NCBI GenBank assembly: GCA_030680175.1
Contig: JAUXWO010000075.1
Location: 29,249-93,248 of the forward strand
DNA length: 64,000 nucleotides
Source: Vicinamibacterales bacterium
Lineage (GTDB): Bacteria > Acidobacteriota > Vicinamibacteria > Vicinamibacterales > UBA2999
Direction of reading: 5' to 3'
In this document: positions 16,607-26,093 of the stretch, in pieces
Layout of the letters: each line of letters starts with the position of its first letter
How positions within the stretch are numbered: the stretch's first letter is position 1
Notes under the pieces: generated by a model
What the model was told of the DNA's origin: nothing
What the model saw: only the letters and a program-made list of their open reading frames with translations
Database searches by the model: none
Made by a program: the position numbers and the translations under genes

Positions 16607-17746
16607 ATGGCCTGGTTCCTCCTGGCCCGGCTGCTGTTTGTCGGGGCCGTCGGCTACAGCGCGTTTCTCCTCAGTCCGGTCGCGGGCAACCCCGCCGCGA
16701 GCGTCGCGTTCGGACTGCTGCTCGCGGGCCTCGCCGTGGCCCTCGAACTGCAGCTGCGCGACACCCCCGTCACCCACATGCTCGGCGCCCTTGTCGGCGG
16801 CGCCATCGGGCTCGCCATCGCCAAGGGCATCGGCGCGGCCGTGTTCTGGGCCGATCCCGGCGACGAGCGGGTCGCGTTCCTGCACAGCTTCGTCCTGCTC
16901 CTGCTGCCGTATCTCGGGCTGGTCGTCGGCGGCCGCAAGGGCGAGTGGCTCGAGCCGGCGCGGCTCGTCACGCTCTTTCGCGCGGCGGGCCCCGAGCGCC
17001 GGTACAAGATCCTCGACACGTCGGTCATCATCGACGGCCGCATCGCCGACATCTGCGAGACGAGCTTCATCGACGGCACGCTCGTGATCCCGCAGTTCGT
17101 GCTCAAGGAACTGCAGCTCGTGGCCGATTCGGCCGATTCGATGAAGCGCAATCGCGGCCGCCGCGGCCTCGACATCCTCCAGAAGGTCCAGAAGATGTCG
17201 GGCGTCGAGGTGATCGTCTCGGACGTCGATTTCCCGGAAGTGAAGGAAGTCGACCTGAAGCTGATCGAGCTGGCGCGCACCCTCACCGGCAAGATCGTCA
17301 CCAACGACTTCAACCTGAACAAGGTCGCGCAGCTCCGCGGCGTCCAGGTGCTGAACATCAACGACCTCGCCAACGCGCTCAAGCCGGTCGTGCTGCCGGG
17401 CGAGATCATGAAGGTGTTCATCCTGAAGGAAGGCAAGGAGTACAACCAGGGGGTCGCGTATCTCGACGACGGCACGATGGTGGTCGTGGACAACGCGCGC
17501 AAGATGATCAGCAAGACCATCGACGTGGTCGTCACGAGCGTGCTCCAGACCACGGCGGGCAAGATGATCTTCGGGCGGTACATCGACCCGAGCGCCGCCG
17601 CGCAGGCGCAGCAGTCGACGGGGCACGGCGATCGCGACGAGAGCCGGCCGCGGTCCCGGCACGCCGCGCAGCCGCAAATGGGACCCGCGGCGTCCGGTCC
17701 GGCCGCCGTGGCGGCGCCGGTGGCGCCGCCCGCCAACGGCACGTGA
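16607..17746 (+). CDS. membrane-anchored PIN/TRAM-domain protein (YacL type)
   Basis: This 379-residue protein has four hydrophobic segments in the first 115 residues. A PIN nuclease domain follows (KILDTSVIIDGRIADI with the first metal aspartate at D137, then VLKELQ and KIVTNDFNL), and then a TRAM domain (LPGEIMKVFILKEGKEYNQGVAYLDDGTMVVV). This is the YacL/PilT-N family found beside radA in many bacteria; its substrate is presumed to be RNA. A proline/alanine-rich tail ends the protein. The stop overlaps the next start as GTGA. Confidence 0.88.
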   Translation: MAWFLLARLLFVGAVGYSAFLLSPVAGNPAASVAFGLLLAGLAVALELQLRDTPVTHMLGALVGGAIGLAIAKGIGAAVFWADPGDERVAFLHSFVLLLLPYLGLVVGGRKGEWLEPARLVTLFRAAGPERRYKILDTSVIIDGRIADICETSFIDGTLVIPQFVLKELQLVADSADSMKRNRGRRGLDILQKVQKMSGVEVIVSDVDFPEVKEVDLKLIELARTLTGKIVTNDFNLNKVAQLRGVQVLNINDLANALKPVVLPGEIMKVFILKEGKEYNQGVAYLDDGTMVVVDNARKMISKTIDVVVTSVLQTTAGKMIFGRYIDPSAAAQAQQSTGHGDRDESRPRSRHAAQPQMGPAASGPAAVAAPVAPPANGT

Positions 17747-18471
17747 TCCCCTCGTGGCACTGGTGGCGGACGGTGGTGTTCCTGATCCCCGCCATCTCGA
17801 TCTACACCATCGTCTTCGGCACGCTGTCGATCGTGTCGAGCCTGTTCGACCGGCGAGGCCACTTCGCGCACCGGTGCGCGCAGATGTGGTCGTGGCTCAT
17901 CCTGGCGACGACGCACGTCGAGGTGGACGTCGAGGGGCTGGAGCACCTGGCCCCCGGGCGCACCTACGTCTTCGTCGCGAACCACCAGTCCATCTACGAC
18001 ATCCCGGTCATCTTCTCCGCGCTCCCGTATCAGCTGCGCATCATCGCCAAGGACTCCCTCGGGACGTTTCCGTTTCTTGGCGCCCATCTGCGGCGCACCG
18101 GGCACCTGCTGGTGAACCGGCGGCGGCCCGACCACGCCGCCATGTTCGCCTGGGCCAATGCGCTGACGGGCAAGGGGCTGTCGCTCATCATCTTTCCCGA
18201 GGGCACGCGCAGCGCGGACGGCACCGTCGGCCTCTTCAAGGGCGGCAGCTTCGTGCCGGCCATGCACGCGGGCCTGCCCGTTGTCCCGTTGTCGGTGGCC
18301 GGCAGCCGCCACGTCATGCGCAAGGGGGAGCTGACGACGCGCCCGGGGCGCGTCCGGCTCATCGTGCATCCGCCGATTCCGGTCGAGCGCCAGCCGTCGC
18401 CGGCGGTGGACGAGGTCCGGGCGCTCGCGTCGCGCGTGCGGGCCATCGTGGCCGGGGGGCTCTCGGATTAG
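17743..18471 (+). CDS. plsC: 1-acyl-sn-glycerol-3-phosphate acyltransferase
   Basis: PlsC adds the second acyl chain to lysophosphatidate in phospholipid synthesis at the inner membrane. The 242-residue protein has an N-terminal hydrophobic segment, the catalytic NHxxxxD motif (NHQSIYD, H81) and the glycerol-phosphate-binding FPEGTR at residues 151-156, with VPLSVAGS further on. The GTG start overlaps the stop of the PIN-TRAM gene, so translation is probably coupled; the frame is open further upstream but only within that gene. Confidence 0.92.
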   Translation: MIPSWHWWRTVVFLIPAISIYTIVFGTLSIVSSLFDRRGHFAHRCAQMWSWLILATTHVEVDVEGLEHLAPGRTYVFVANHQSIYDIPVIFSALPYQLRIIAKDSLGTFPFLGAHLRRTGHLLVNRRRPDHAAMFAWANALTGKGLSLIIFPEGTRSADGTVGLFKGGSFVPAMHAGLPVVPLSVAGSRHVMRKGELTTRPGRVRLIVHPPIPVERQPSPAVDEVRALASRVRAIVAGGLSD

Positions 18472-18556
18472 CCGGCCGGGCCTCCTTCAGTCGAGACACC
18501 CCGGCCGCGGAGGGCCCGCGGGGCGCCGGCCATACCCGCCATCGGGGCGGACCCGA

Positions 18557-18562
18557 TACAAT
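18557..18562 (+). promoter_or_regulatory. TACAAT box eight bases before the B3/B4 gene (leaderless candidate)
   Basis: TACAAT lies eight bases before the GTG start, a spacing that would place the transcript start at the start codon. No -35 consensus is seen in this GC-rich gap. Confidence 0.35.
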
Positions 18563-18570
18563 GGCGGGCT

Positions 18571-19209
18571 GTGGAGGCCCGACTGACGCTCGCGCCGGAA
18601 CTCGCCTCGATCGTGCGTCCCGCCGTGCTCTGGTGGGCCGGTGCGGTGGTCATCGAGCATGAGCCGCGCCTGGATCCCCTGCTGCGCGACGCCGAGTACC
18701 GTGTGCGCGCGAATCCGCCGTCGGAATCCGCCGAGGTGCGCACGATGTACAAGCGTGTCGGGATCGACCCGACCAAGACGCGTCCGTCCAACGAGGCGCT
18801 GCTGCGCCGCGTGCGCAAGGGACAGTCGCTGCCCCGCGTCAACGCGCTGGTCGACATCGTCAACTGGTGCTCGGTCGAGTTCCAGCTGCCCTACGGCCTC
18901 TACGATCTGGCGCAGGTGCGCGGCGCCGTGACGATGCGCCTCGGGCAGCCGGGCGAGGAGTACGCCGGCATCCGCAAGGACGCCGTGCACGTCGGCGGAC
19001 GCATCACGCTCGTCGACGACGAGGGGCCGTTCGGCAACCCGACATCGGACTCGGCGCGCACGATGGTCACCGCGGCCACCACCGACGCGCTCGTGGTCGT
19101 CTACGCGCCGGCCGGGACCGAGGCGGGCCGGCTGGGCCACGTGCTCGACACCACGGCATCGCGGATCACCGGCATCGCGGGTGGCCGCGAGACCGCGCGG
19201 CAACTGTAG
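18571..19209 (+). CDS. B3/B4 tRNA-binding-domain protein (PheT-editing-domain-like)
   Basis: This 212-residue stand-alone protein is of the B3/4 family, related to the editing domain of phenylalanyl-tRNA synthetase beta. Segments supporting this are YKRVGIDPTKTRPSNEALLRR, INALVD-type VNALVDIVNW, YGLYDLAQVRGAVTMRLG and TSDSARTMVTAAT. Free-standing members are thought to act on misacylated tRNA or as related hydrolases; the substrate is unknown here. The start is GTG with a -10-like box eight bases upstream. It stands alone between plsC and ispDF. Confidence 0.8.
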   Translation: MEARLTLAPELASIVRPAVLWWAGAVVIEHEPRLDPLLRDAEYRVRANPPSESAEVRTMYKRVGIDPTKTRPSNEALLRRVRKGQSLPRVNALVDIVNWCSVEFQLPYGLYDLAQVRGAVTMRLGQPGEEYAGIRKDAVHVGGRITLVDDEGPFGNPTSDSARTMVTAATTDALVVVYAPAGTEAGRLGHVLDTTASRITGIAGGRETARQL

Positions 19210-19321
19210 TGGGAGTGCCGTGGACAGTCCACTACCGGGCCGCCCGTTGGACGGCCCGCGGCATCGCGGCTGAGCAGAGGCGCCGGTAGTGCCTCTGCAG
19301 TCGAGACCGACCACTGGGACG

Positions 19322-20515
19322 ATGTTTGCTGTTGCGATCGTGGCCGCGGGAGGACAGGGCGTGCGTCTCGGCGCGGGCCGGCCCAAGCAGTTCCTCGAGA
19401 TTGGCGGGCGCACGATGCTCGAGGTGACGGTTGACGCGCTGGCGGCGTGTCCCGGCATCCGCGAGATCGTCGTGGCGCTGCCGGCGGCCGAGGCGGCCGC
19501 GCCGCCGCCGTCGCTGCTGGCCGCCCGCGCGATGCCGGTGCGGATCGTGGCAGGCGGGGCGCGCCGGCAGGACTCGGTGGCGAATGCGTTCGCGGCCGTG
19601 GACCCGCGGGCCACCATCGTCGCGGTGCACGATGCGGCGCGGCCGTTCGTGAGCGTGGCACTGGTGGCGCGCACGCTGGCCGCGGCCGAGACGCACGGCG
19701 CCGCCATCGCGGCGCTGCCCGTGCGCGACACGGTGAAGCAGGGCGGGGCCGTCGGGACGGCGGGCGCACGCGTGATCGCGGCGACGCTGCCGCGCGAGGC
19801 CATCTTCCTCGCCCAGACGCCGCAGGCGTTCCGGCGCGAGGTGCTGGCGCGCGCGATCGCGGAGGGCGGGACCGGCGACGCGACCGACGAGGCGATGCTG
19901 GCGGAACGCGCGGGCATCCCGGTGCACCTCGTGGAGGGCGACCCCGCGAACATCAAGGTGACGACGATGGATGATCTGGAGGACGCCAGGTCCCGGCAGG
20001 GCGCGCGGACGGGCCCCGGACGCGCGGCGCCGGGGATGCGCGTCGGGCACGGCTACGACCTGCACCGGCTGGTGGAGGGGCGGCCGCTGGTGCTGGCCGG
20101 CGTGCCGATTCCCTTCGAGCGCGGCCTCGACGGCCACTCCGACGCCGACATCGTCTGCCACGCGGTGACCGATGCGGTGCTCGGCGCGGCCGGCCTCGGG
20201 GACATCGGCCGGCTGTATCCCGACACGGACGCGGAGTGGAAGGACGCCGACTCCATCGCGTTGCTCGAGGGGGCGATGGCCCGCGTGCGCGAGGCCGGCT
20301 TCGCCATCGGCAACGTGGACGTGACCGTGATCGCCGAGCGCCCGAAGCTCGTGCCGCACCTCGAGGTGATGCGCGCCCGCCTCGCCGCCGCCCTCGGCTG
20401 CCCGCCCACCGCGGTCAGCTTGAAGGGGAAGACGAACGAAGGCGTCGACAGCATGGGCCGCCGGGAGTCGATGGCCTGCCACGCCGTGGTGCTGCTTGTG
20501 GGGGGAAGCGGGTAG
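19322..20515 (+). CDS. ispDF: bifunctional IspD/IspF
   Basis: This single 397-residue protein carries two MEP-pathway enzymes. IspD (about residues 1-230) makes CDP-methylerythritol and shows AIVAAGGQGVRLGAGRPKQF and HDAARPF. IspF (from residue 239, MRVGHGYDLH, with metal-binding D246 and H248, then GLDGHSDADIV) makes 2-C-methyl-D-erythritol 2,4-cyclodiphosphate. The kinase acting between them, IspE, is encoded separately at 5.7 kb. The ATG at 19322 starts right at the IspD beta strand; an in-frame GTG at 19289 would add eleven unlikely residues. Confidence 0.95.
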   Translation: MFAVAIVAAGGQGVRLGAGRPKQFLEIGGRTMLEVTVDALAACPGIREIVVALPAAEAAAPPPSLLAARAMPVRIVAGGARRQDSVANAFAAVDPRATIVAVHDAARPFVSVALVARTLAAAETHGAAIAALPVRDTVKQGGAVGTAGARVIAATLPREAIFLAQTPQAFRREVLARAIAEGGTGDATDEAMLAERAGIPVHLVEGDPANIKVTTMDDLEDARSRQGARTGPGRAAPGMRVGHGYDLHRLVEGRPLVLAGVPIPFERGLDGHSDADIVCHAVTDAVLGAAGLGDIGRLYPDTDAEWKDADSIALLEGAMARVREAGFAIGNVDVTVIAERPKLVPHLEVMRARLAAALGCPPTAVSLKGKTNEGVDSMGRRESMACHAVVLLVGGSG

Positions 20516-20526
20516 CGGGGGCGTTG

Positions 20527-20610
20527 TTCGCCATTCGCCGTTCGCCGTTCGCTGTTCGCCATTCGCTATTCGCTGTTCCCCGATCCCTGATCCCTGATCC
20601 CCGAAGTGCC
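20527..20610. repeat. twelve unbroken heptads ending at the gltX ATG
   Basis: Seven TTCGCYR units are followed by TTCCCCG, three ATCCCYG units and AAGTGCC, all in perfect 7-base phase and ending exactly at the start codon. No Shine-Dalgarno sequence is present. TTCGCYR is the reverse complement of the GCGAAYA family before rplD and rplP. Confidence 0.9.
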
Positions 20611-22152
20611 ATGCGTCTGAGATTCGCTCCCTCGCCGACCGGCCACCTGCACGTGGGCAATGCGCGCACGGCGCTCTTCAACTGGCTGATGGCCCGTCAG
20701 AGCGGCGGCACGCTGCTGCTGCGCATCGAGGACACCGACGCCGAGCGGTCCACGCCGGAATCGGAGCGGGCCATCCAGGAGGATCTCCGCTGGATGGGGC
20801 TCTCCTGGGATGAGGGCGTCGAGGTGGGCGGGACGCATGGGCCCTATCGCCAGTCGGAACGTCTCGAGATCTACCGCGCGCACGCGGCGCAGCTGCTCGA
20901 GTCGCGCCACGCGTACCGGTGCTTCTGTGCGGCGTCGACGCTGGAGGCCGACCGGAAGGCGGCGCTCGCCGCCGGGCGTCCGCCGAAGTACGCCGGCCGC
21001 TGCCGCGACATCGCGCCCGAGGCGGCGGCGCGCCGGGTCGAGGCCGGCGAGCCCGCCGTGATTCGCCTGCGCGTGCCCGTGGGCCGCGAGGTGACCTTCG
21101 TCGATCTCGTCCGCGGCCCCGTCACGTTCCACACCGAGGTGATCGGCGATCCCGTGCTCGTGCGCTCCGACGGCTCGCCCGCCTACAACTTCGCCGTCGT
21201 CGTGGACGATGGGCTGATGGGGATTACGGCGGTGGTGCGCGGGGAGGATCACATCTCGAACACGCCGCGGCAGATCCTGCTCTACGAAGCGTTCGGCTGG
21301 ACGCCGCCGCGCTTCGCGCACCTCTCGCTGGTGATGGGGCCCGACCACACGCCGCTGTCGAAGCGGCACGGCGTGACGTCGGTGGCCGAGTTCAAGGCCA
21401 AGGGCTACCTGCCGGAGGCGCTCGTCAACTACCTCGCGCTGATCGGCTGGTCGCCGGGCGGCGACGACGAACTGCTGCCGCTCGAGGCGCTGGCGGCGCG
21501 GTTCGACATCGCCGCCGTCTCGCACAGCGCGGGGGTGTTCGACGAGGACAAGCTTGCGTGGGTCAATCGCCACTACCTGAAGGCGGCGGCGCCCGCGCGC
21601 CTGGTCGACCTCAGCCTGCCGTTCCTCGAGGCGGCGGGGTACGTGCCGGAGCCGCCGGGCGCCGAGGCGCGCGCGTGGCTCGAGATGGCCGTGCCGCAGG
21701 CAGCGGCCTCCGTGGACCGGCTGGCGCAGGTGCCCGAGCGGCTGCGGCTCGTGTTCGACTTCGATGCGGCCCGCACGTGCGCGGATGCCGTGCTGGCGCA
21801 GGAGCTGGCGGAGCCGGCCGCGCGCGCGGTGACGATGGCGCTGGCGGAGGCGCTGGCGGACGCGCCGCGTCTCTCGGACCGCGAGCAGTTCCGCGCGATC
21901 GCCGCGCGCGTGAAGGAGCGCAGTGGCCAGAAGGGCCGCGCGCTCTTCCATCCGATTCGCGTGGCCCTCACCGGGGCGGCGGAGGGGCCGGAACTGGATC
22001 TGCTCGTGCCCGCGATCGACCGCGCGGCGGAGCTGCCGGAGGGGAGCGGCCTGGCCCGGGTGATGGGGTGCCGCGAGCGCGCGACCGAGCTGGCGCGCCT
22101 GCTCGGGCAATCGGCCTCAACGGGTCACCCCGGCCCGCGCGCCCAGTCGTAA
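20611..22152 (+). CDS. gltX: glutamyl-tRNA synthetase
   Basis: GltX charges tRNA-Glu (or a non-discriminating form also charges tRNA-Gln). The 513-residue class I synthetase begins MRLRFAPSPTGHLHVGNART with the HIGH-equivalent HLHVG. It also has RIEDTDAERS, GEDHISNTPRQ and the KMSKS-equivalent LSKRHG, then the helical anticodon-binding domain. Since tRNA-Gln is present but no glnS is seen here, I cannot tell which specificity it has. The start follows directly on a heptad array and has no ribosome-binding consensus. Confidence 0.96.
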   Translation: MRLRFAPSPTGHLHVGNARTALFNWLMARQSGGTLLLRIEDTDAERSTPESERAIQEDLRWMGLSWDEGVEVGGTHGPYRQSERLEIYRAHAAQLLESRHAYRCFCAASTLEADRKAALAAGRPPKYAGRCRDIAPEAAARRVEAGEPAVIRLRVPVGREVTFVDLVRGPVTFHTEVIGDPVLVRSDGSPAYNFAVVVDDGLMGITAVVRGEDHISNTPRQILLYEAFGWTPPRFAHLSLVMGPDHTPLSKRHGVTSVAEFKAKGYLPEALVNYLALIGWSPGGDDELLPLEALAARFDIAAVSHSAGVFDEDKLAWVNRHYLKAAAPARLVDLSLPFLEAAGYVPEPPGAEARAWLEMAVPQAAASVDRLAQVPERLRLVFDFDAARTCADAVLAQELAEPAARAVTMALAEALADAPRLSDREQFRAIAARVKERSGQKGRALFHPIRVALTGAAEGPELDLLVPAIDRAAELPEGSGLARVMGCRERATELARLLGQSASTGHPGPRAQS

Positions 22153-22160
22153 CAGCACGT

Positions 22161-22249
22161 CCACGACCCACTACCCACTACCTACTACCCACTACCCACT
22201 ACCCACCACCCACGACCCACGACCCACTACCCACGACCTACTACCCACC
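22161..22249. repeat. CCCACKA heptad array ending at the rlmB ATG
   Basis: Twelve units (CCACTAC, CCACGAC, CTACTAC or CCACCAC) in exact phase are followed by five bases and the ATG. The complementary strand has repeated GGG tracts suited to G-quadruplexes. Confidence 0.9.
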
Positions 22250-22975
22250 ATGATCATCTACGGCATCCACCCCGTCGCCGAAGCGCTGAAGTCGGGCCGC
22301 GTGCGCGAAGTGCGCGTCAGCGGGTCTGGCAACGAGCGGGTGCGCGCGCTGCTGGCGGAGGCGGAGGCGCTCGGCATCCGCATTCGCCGTGTGGCGCCGG
22401 ACGTGCTGGCGCGCGCGGCCGGGGGCGGCGTGCACCAGGGCGTGGTGGCCGACGTGGGTGCGGCCGAGACGATCGGGCTGGAGGATCTGGTGGCCGGGGG
22501 CGAGGGCGTGCCGCTCATCGTCGTGCTCGACGGCGTGGAGGACCCGCACAATCTGGGCGCCATCCTGCGGTCGGTGGACGCGGCCGGGGCGACGGGGATC
22601 GTGCGGCAGACGCGGCGGGCGGCGCCGCTCGACGGCGCGGCGGCCAAGGCCTCGGCCGGCGCGGTGCATCACGTGCGGGTGGCGGACGTGGTGAACGTGG
22701 CGCGGGCGGTGGAGGACCTCAAGGCGGCGGGGGTCTGGACGGTGGGACTCGACGCCGAGGGCGAGATCCCGTATCATGATGTGGATCTGACCTTGCCGAC
22801 GGCGGTCGTTCTGGGGGCCGAGGGCCACGGACTCCGTCGTCTGGTGCGGGAGCGCTGTGATGTGCGGGCGGCCATTCCGATGGCCGGCCACGTCGGCAGC
22901 CTCAATGTTTCGGTGGCGGCGGCCGTGGTCCTGTTCGAGGCCGTACGCCAGCGCCGAAGCCGGGGGAGGTCCTAG
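22250..22975 (+). CDS. rlmB: 23S rRNA 2'-O-ribose methyltransferase (RlmB/TrmH family)
   Basis: This SPOUT-fold methyltransferase matches RlmB, which methylates a 23S rRNA guanosine ribose. The N-terminal part is the L30e-like substrate-binding domain (from YGIHPVAEALKSGRV). The trefoil-knot motifs follow: DPHNLGAILRSVDAAGATG, VLGAEGHGLRRLVRERCD and IPMAGHVGSLNVSVAAAV. At 241 residues its length is normal. The neighbouring charging enzyme and tRNA genes suit an RNA-modifying role. TrmH-type tRNA specificity cannot be excluded. The ATG has a heptad array rather than a Shine-Dalgarno site before it. Confidence 0.88.
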   Translation: MIIYGIHPVAEALKSGRVREVRVSGSGNERVRALLAEAEALGIRIRRVAPDVLARAAGGGVHQGVVADVGAAETIGLEDLVAGGEGVPLIVVLDGVEDPHNLGAILRSVDAAGATGIVRQTRRAAPLDGAAAKASAGAVHHVRVADVVNVARAVEDLKAAGVWTVGLDAEGEIPYHDVDLTLPTAVVLGAEGHGLRRLVRERCDVRAAIPMAGHVGSLNVSVAAAVVLFEAVRQRRSRGRS

Positions 22976-22978
22976 GGA

Positions 22979-23009
22979 TTTCAGATTGCAGATTGCAGGT
23001 GGCAGATTC
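22979..23009. repeat. TTGCAGA heptad array after rlmB
   Basis: Units TTCAGA, TTGCAGA, TTGCAGG and TGGCAGA start three bases after the rlmB stop. The same family follows rplJ, fusA and rplC. Confidence 0.7.
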
Positions 23010-23113
23010 TTCACGGTGAAGGTCAGCGAACTGCGGGCTGTGAACTGGGTCGCCGAGGGCCGCCAGGACTCCGGAGGAGAAGAATGGATGCACCTACCAG
23101 AGATTTCCGGCCC

Positions 23114-23143
23114 TTGCGTGTCTGGCATGGGTCGTGCTACCAT
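23114..23143 (+). promoter_or_regulatory. sigma70-like promoter of the tRNA-tuf operon
   Basis: TTGCGT and TACCAT are separated by 18 bases. The predicted start is a few bases before tRNA-Thr(TGT). Confidence 0.55.
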
Positions 23144-23157
23144 CCCTGTTTTGTCTG

Positions 23158-23234
23158 GCTGGCGTAGCTCAGTCCGGTAGAGCGGCTGATTTGTAATCAG
23201 CGGGTCGGGGGTTCAAATCCCTCCGCCAGCTCCA
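23158..23234 (+). tRNA. tRNA-Thr (anticodon TGT)
   Basis: The acceptor GCTGGCG pairs with CGCCAGC, the anticodon loop is TTTGTAA, the T-loop is TTCAAAT and the 3' CCA is encoded. It is the first gene of the thrU-tyrU-glyT-thrT-tufB type cluster. Confidence 0.95.
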
Positions 23235-23374
23235 CGCGGGCGCGGGCGCGGCTTCTGCGGGGGCGGGCACTCTTCCACGGCAGAACGACGAAGGCAGCGC
23301 AGTATCACCGCGCCGCGGCGAGGCTCGACGGGGGTGTCGCTCGGGGCGGGTATTTCGGGACGGAACGTCGGTTT

Positions 23375-23461
23375 GGGCAGGTGGCGGAGCGGTCAATCGC
23401 AGCAGACTGTAAATCTGCCGTCCTAGTGGCTACGGAGGTTCGAATCCTCCCCTGCCCACCA
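23375..23461 (+). tRNA. tRNA-Tyr (anticodon GTA)
   Basis: The acceptor GGGCAGG pairs with CCTGCCC, the anticodon loop is CTGTAAA, a long variable arm is present (87 bases in total) and the CCA is encoded. Confidence 0.95.
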
Positions 23462-23469
23462 TTCGACTC

Positions 23470-23492
23470 GCCCTGAGCCTTCGGCTCAGGGC
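23470..23492. repeat. perfect 10-bp hairpin after tRNA-Tyr
   Basis: GCCCTGAGCC and GGCTCAGGGC flank a TTC loop, nine bases after the tRNA 3' end. No T tract follows, so it is more likely a processing or repeat element than a terminator. Confidence 0.5.
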
Positions 23493-23499
23493 TCGCTCA

Positions 23500-23565
23500 T
23501 GGCAAGCCTTGAATGGCAAGCCCTGATGGGCGAGGGAAGAAGTCGGGGCTCGCTGATGGCAAGCC
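23500..23565. repeat. TGGCAAGCC direct repeats between tRNA genes
   Basis: Three exact copies of TGGCAAGCC start at 23500, 23514 and 23557. The first and third are preceded by GGGCTCGCT and the last two followed by CTGATGGG, so a unit of about 25 bases looks partly duplicated. Confidence 0.55.
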
Positions 23566-23651
23566 CTGATGGGGGAGCGTCGAGGAGCGAGGGCGCGCTG
23601 ACAGCGGGCTTGCCCGCCGAAGCGCCGAGTGAGCGCCAGAGGCGAGGCGCG

Positions 23652-23728
23652 AAGGCGGGAGTAACTCAGTGGTAGAGTCACAGCCTTCCAAGCTGTTGGT
23701 CGCGGGTTCGATCCCCGTCTCCCGCTCC
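23652..23728 (+). tRNA. tRNA-Gly (anticodon TCC)
   Basis: The acceptor GCGGGAG pairs with CTCCCGC, the anticodon loop is CTTCCAA, the T-loop is TTCGATC and the CCA is encoded. Confidence 0.95.
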
Positions 23729-23919
23729 AGTGTTCGCCCGGCCGTCCGGCGGCACGGCTGAGGGCGGCGTCGGGATGCGCCGGGTGCGCCGTAGGGCGTG
23801 CCGGGTGTTCGGGCCGGCTTTCGGGTGCGCGCGTGCGGACCCTGAGGGCGGGACGGCGGGGGCCGGCGCGGCCCGCGCCAGAGTGCGGGCCGACACGTCG
23901 GCCGGGGCAAGAGCGAAGG

Positions 23920-23995
<76 letters not shown>

Positions 23996-24075
23996 GATCG
24001 TTAGAACGGCAATCAACCTCCGACGCCGGCACGGGGCCGGGTCGTCAGTCCGCGAGAAGCGAGCGAACTCAAGTC

Positions 24076-25275
<1,200 letters not shown>

Positions 25276-25299
25276 CACGCGTTCGCCGTGGACAGGGTG

Positions 25300-25331
25300 C
25301 CAGTGCGCGGGAGGCCGCTTCCGCGCACTGG
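25300..25331 (+). terminator. hairpin between tuf and rpmG
   Basis: CCAGTGCGCGG and its exact complement CCGCGCACTGG flank a 10-base loop, 25 bases after tuf. There is no T tract, so it may attenuate or be a processing site. Confidence 0.5.
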
Positions 25332-25365
25332 GCCGTGACCGCCGGCAACGGCTGAGACGTGAGCC

Positions 25366-25515
25366 ATGAGAGACATCATTCAGATGGCGTGTGGTGAGTG
25401 CAAGCGCCGGAACTACAGCACCACCAAGAACAAGAAGAAGACGACGGAGCGGCTCGAACTGAGCAAGTACTGCCGGTTCTGCCGGAAGCACACGCCGCAC
25501 AAGGAACAGAAGTAG
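25366..25515 (+). CDS. rpmG: large ribosomal subunit protein bL33 (zinc form)
   Basis: This is a 49-residue ribosomal protein that binds near the E site of 23S rRNA. It has all four zinc cysteines (C9, C12, C36, C39), the C+ form, with the family segments [10 protein letters not shown] and [14 protein letters not shown]. It is too short for many ORF listings. Its place between tuf and tRNA-Trp/secE/nusG is the common bacterial order. A 7-bp hairpin follows the stop by one base. Confidence 0.95.
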   Translation: MRDIIQMACGECKRRNYSTTKNKKKTTERLELSKYCRFCRKHTPHKEQK

Positions 25516-25532
25516 GCCCGGCGTTGCCGGGC
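25516..25532 (+). terminator. small hairpin after rpmG
   Basis: GCCCGGC and GCCGGGC flank a GTT loop immediately after the rpmG stop. No T tract is present. Heptad-like units (GTCAGCG, ACCAGCG, ATCGGCG; GAGAGCCGAGAGCC) fill the rest of the gap to tRNA-Trp. Confidence 0.4.
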
Positions 25533-25623
25533 GCTCCCGGCTGTCAGCGACCAGCGATCGGCGCGTGAGCCGGGAGCCAGCCGCGGAGAGCCGAGAGCCA
25601 GGGCGGGCGAAGCGAGTCAGTTC

Positions 25624-25699
25624 AGGCCAGTAGCTCAACTGGTAGAGCACCGGTCTCCAAAACCGGGGGTTGGGGGTTCGAGTCCCTCCTGGCCTGCCA
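25624..25699 (+). tRNA. tRNA-Trp (anticodon CCA)
   Basis: The acceptor AGGCCAG pairs with CTGGCCT, the anticodon loop is CTCCAAA, the T-loop is TTCGAGT, the discriminator is G and the CCA is encoded. Confidence 0.95.
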
Positions 25700-25790
25700 G
25701 TCATCCGCCGGCGCACGCCGTCGTCCGCCGGGCGACGGCAGGGGCGCCGGCCGCGCCAGAGTCAGCGCCGTCGGCCAGGGGGCCGCGGCC

Positions 25791-26093
25791 GTGTCGGGGA
25801 ACCGCATCGTGAAGACCGAGACGATCGACGACGTCAAAGGACAGCCGCCCGCCACGACCGGCGAGGGGGGGCCGCGGCTCGCGCCCGTCCGCTGGTGGGG
25901 GCGCGCGGGGGAGTTCCTCGGCGAGGTCCGCAGCGAGCTGAAGCGCGTCACGTGGCCCACCCGGACCGAGGTCTACGCGACCACGATCGTCGTCATCGTG
26001 ACGTCGGTGTTCTTCGGGCTCTACCTGTTCGGGATCGATCTGGTCCTCAACGCGATCGTCCAGCGCATCTTCTCGCGCTTTGGTGCGGCATGA
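25791..26093 (+). CDS. secE: preprotein translocase subunit SecE
   Basis: SecE clamps SecY in the Sec translocon. It is the short single-span form: 100 residues with a charged N-terminal region, the conserved amphipathic segment [20 protein letters not shown] and one membrane helix ([19 protein letters not shown]). The start is GTG; another GTG six codons on (before KTETIDDV) is equally plausible. The stop overlaps the nusG start (ATGA). The gene order secE-nusG-rplK is standard. Confidence 0.94.
   Translation: MSGNRIVKTETIDDVKGQPPATTGEGGPRLAPVRWWGRAGEFLGEVRSELKRVTWPTRTEVYATTIVVIVTSVFFGLYLFGIDLVLNAIVQRIFSRFGAA

Noticed and set aside
23084..23167. 27-codon reading frame after a GGAGGAGA site upstream of tRNA-Thr
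   Set aside because: It overlaps the tRNA promoter and ends inside the tRNA. The peptide has no family resemblance, and a good Shine-Dalgarno match alone is weak evidence.
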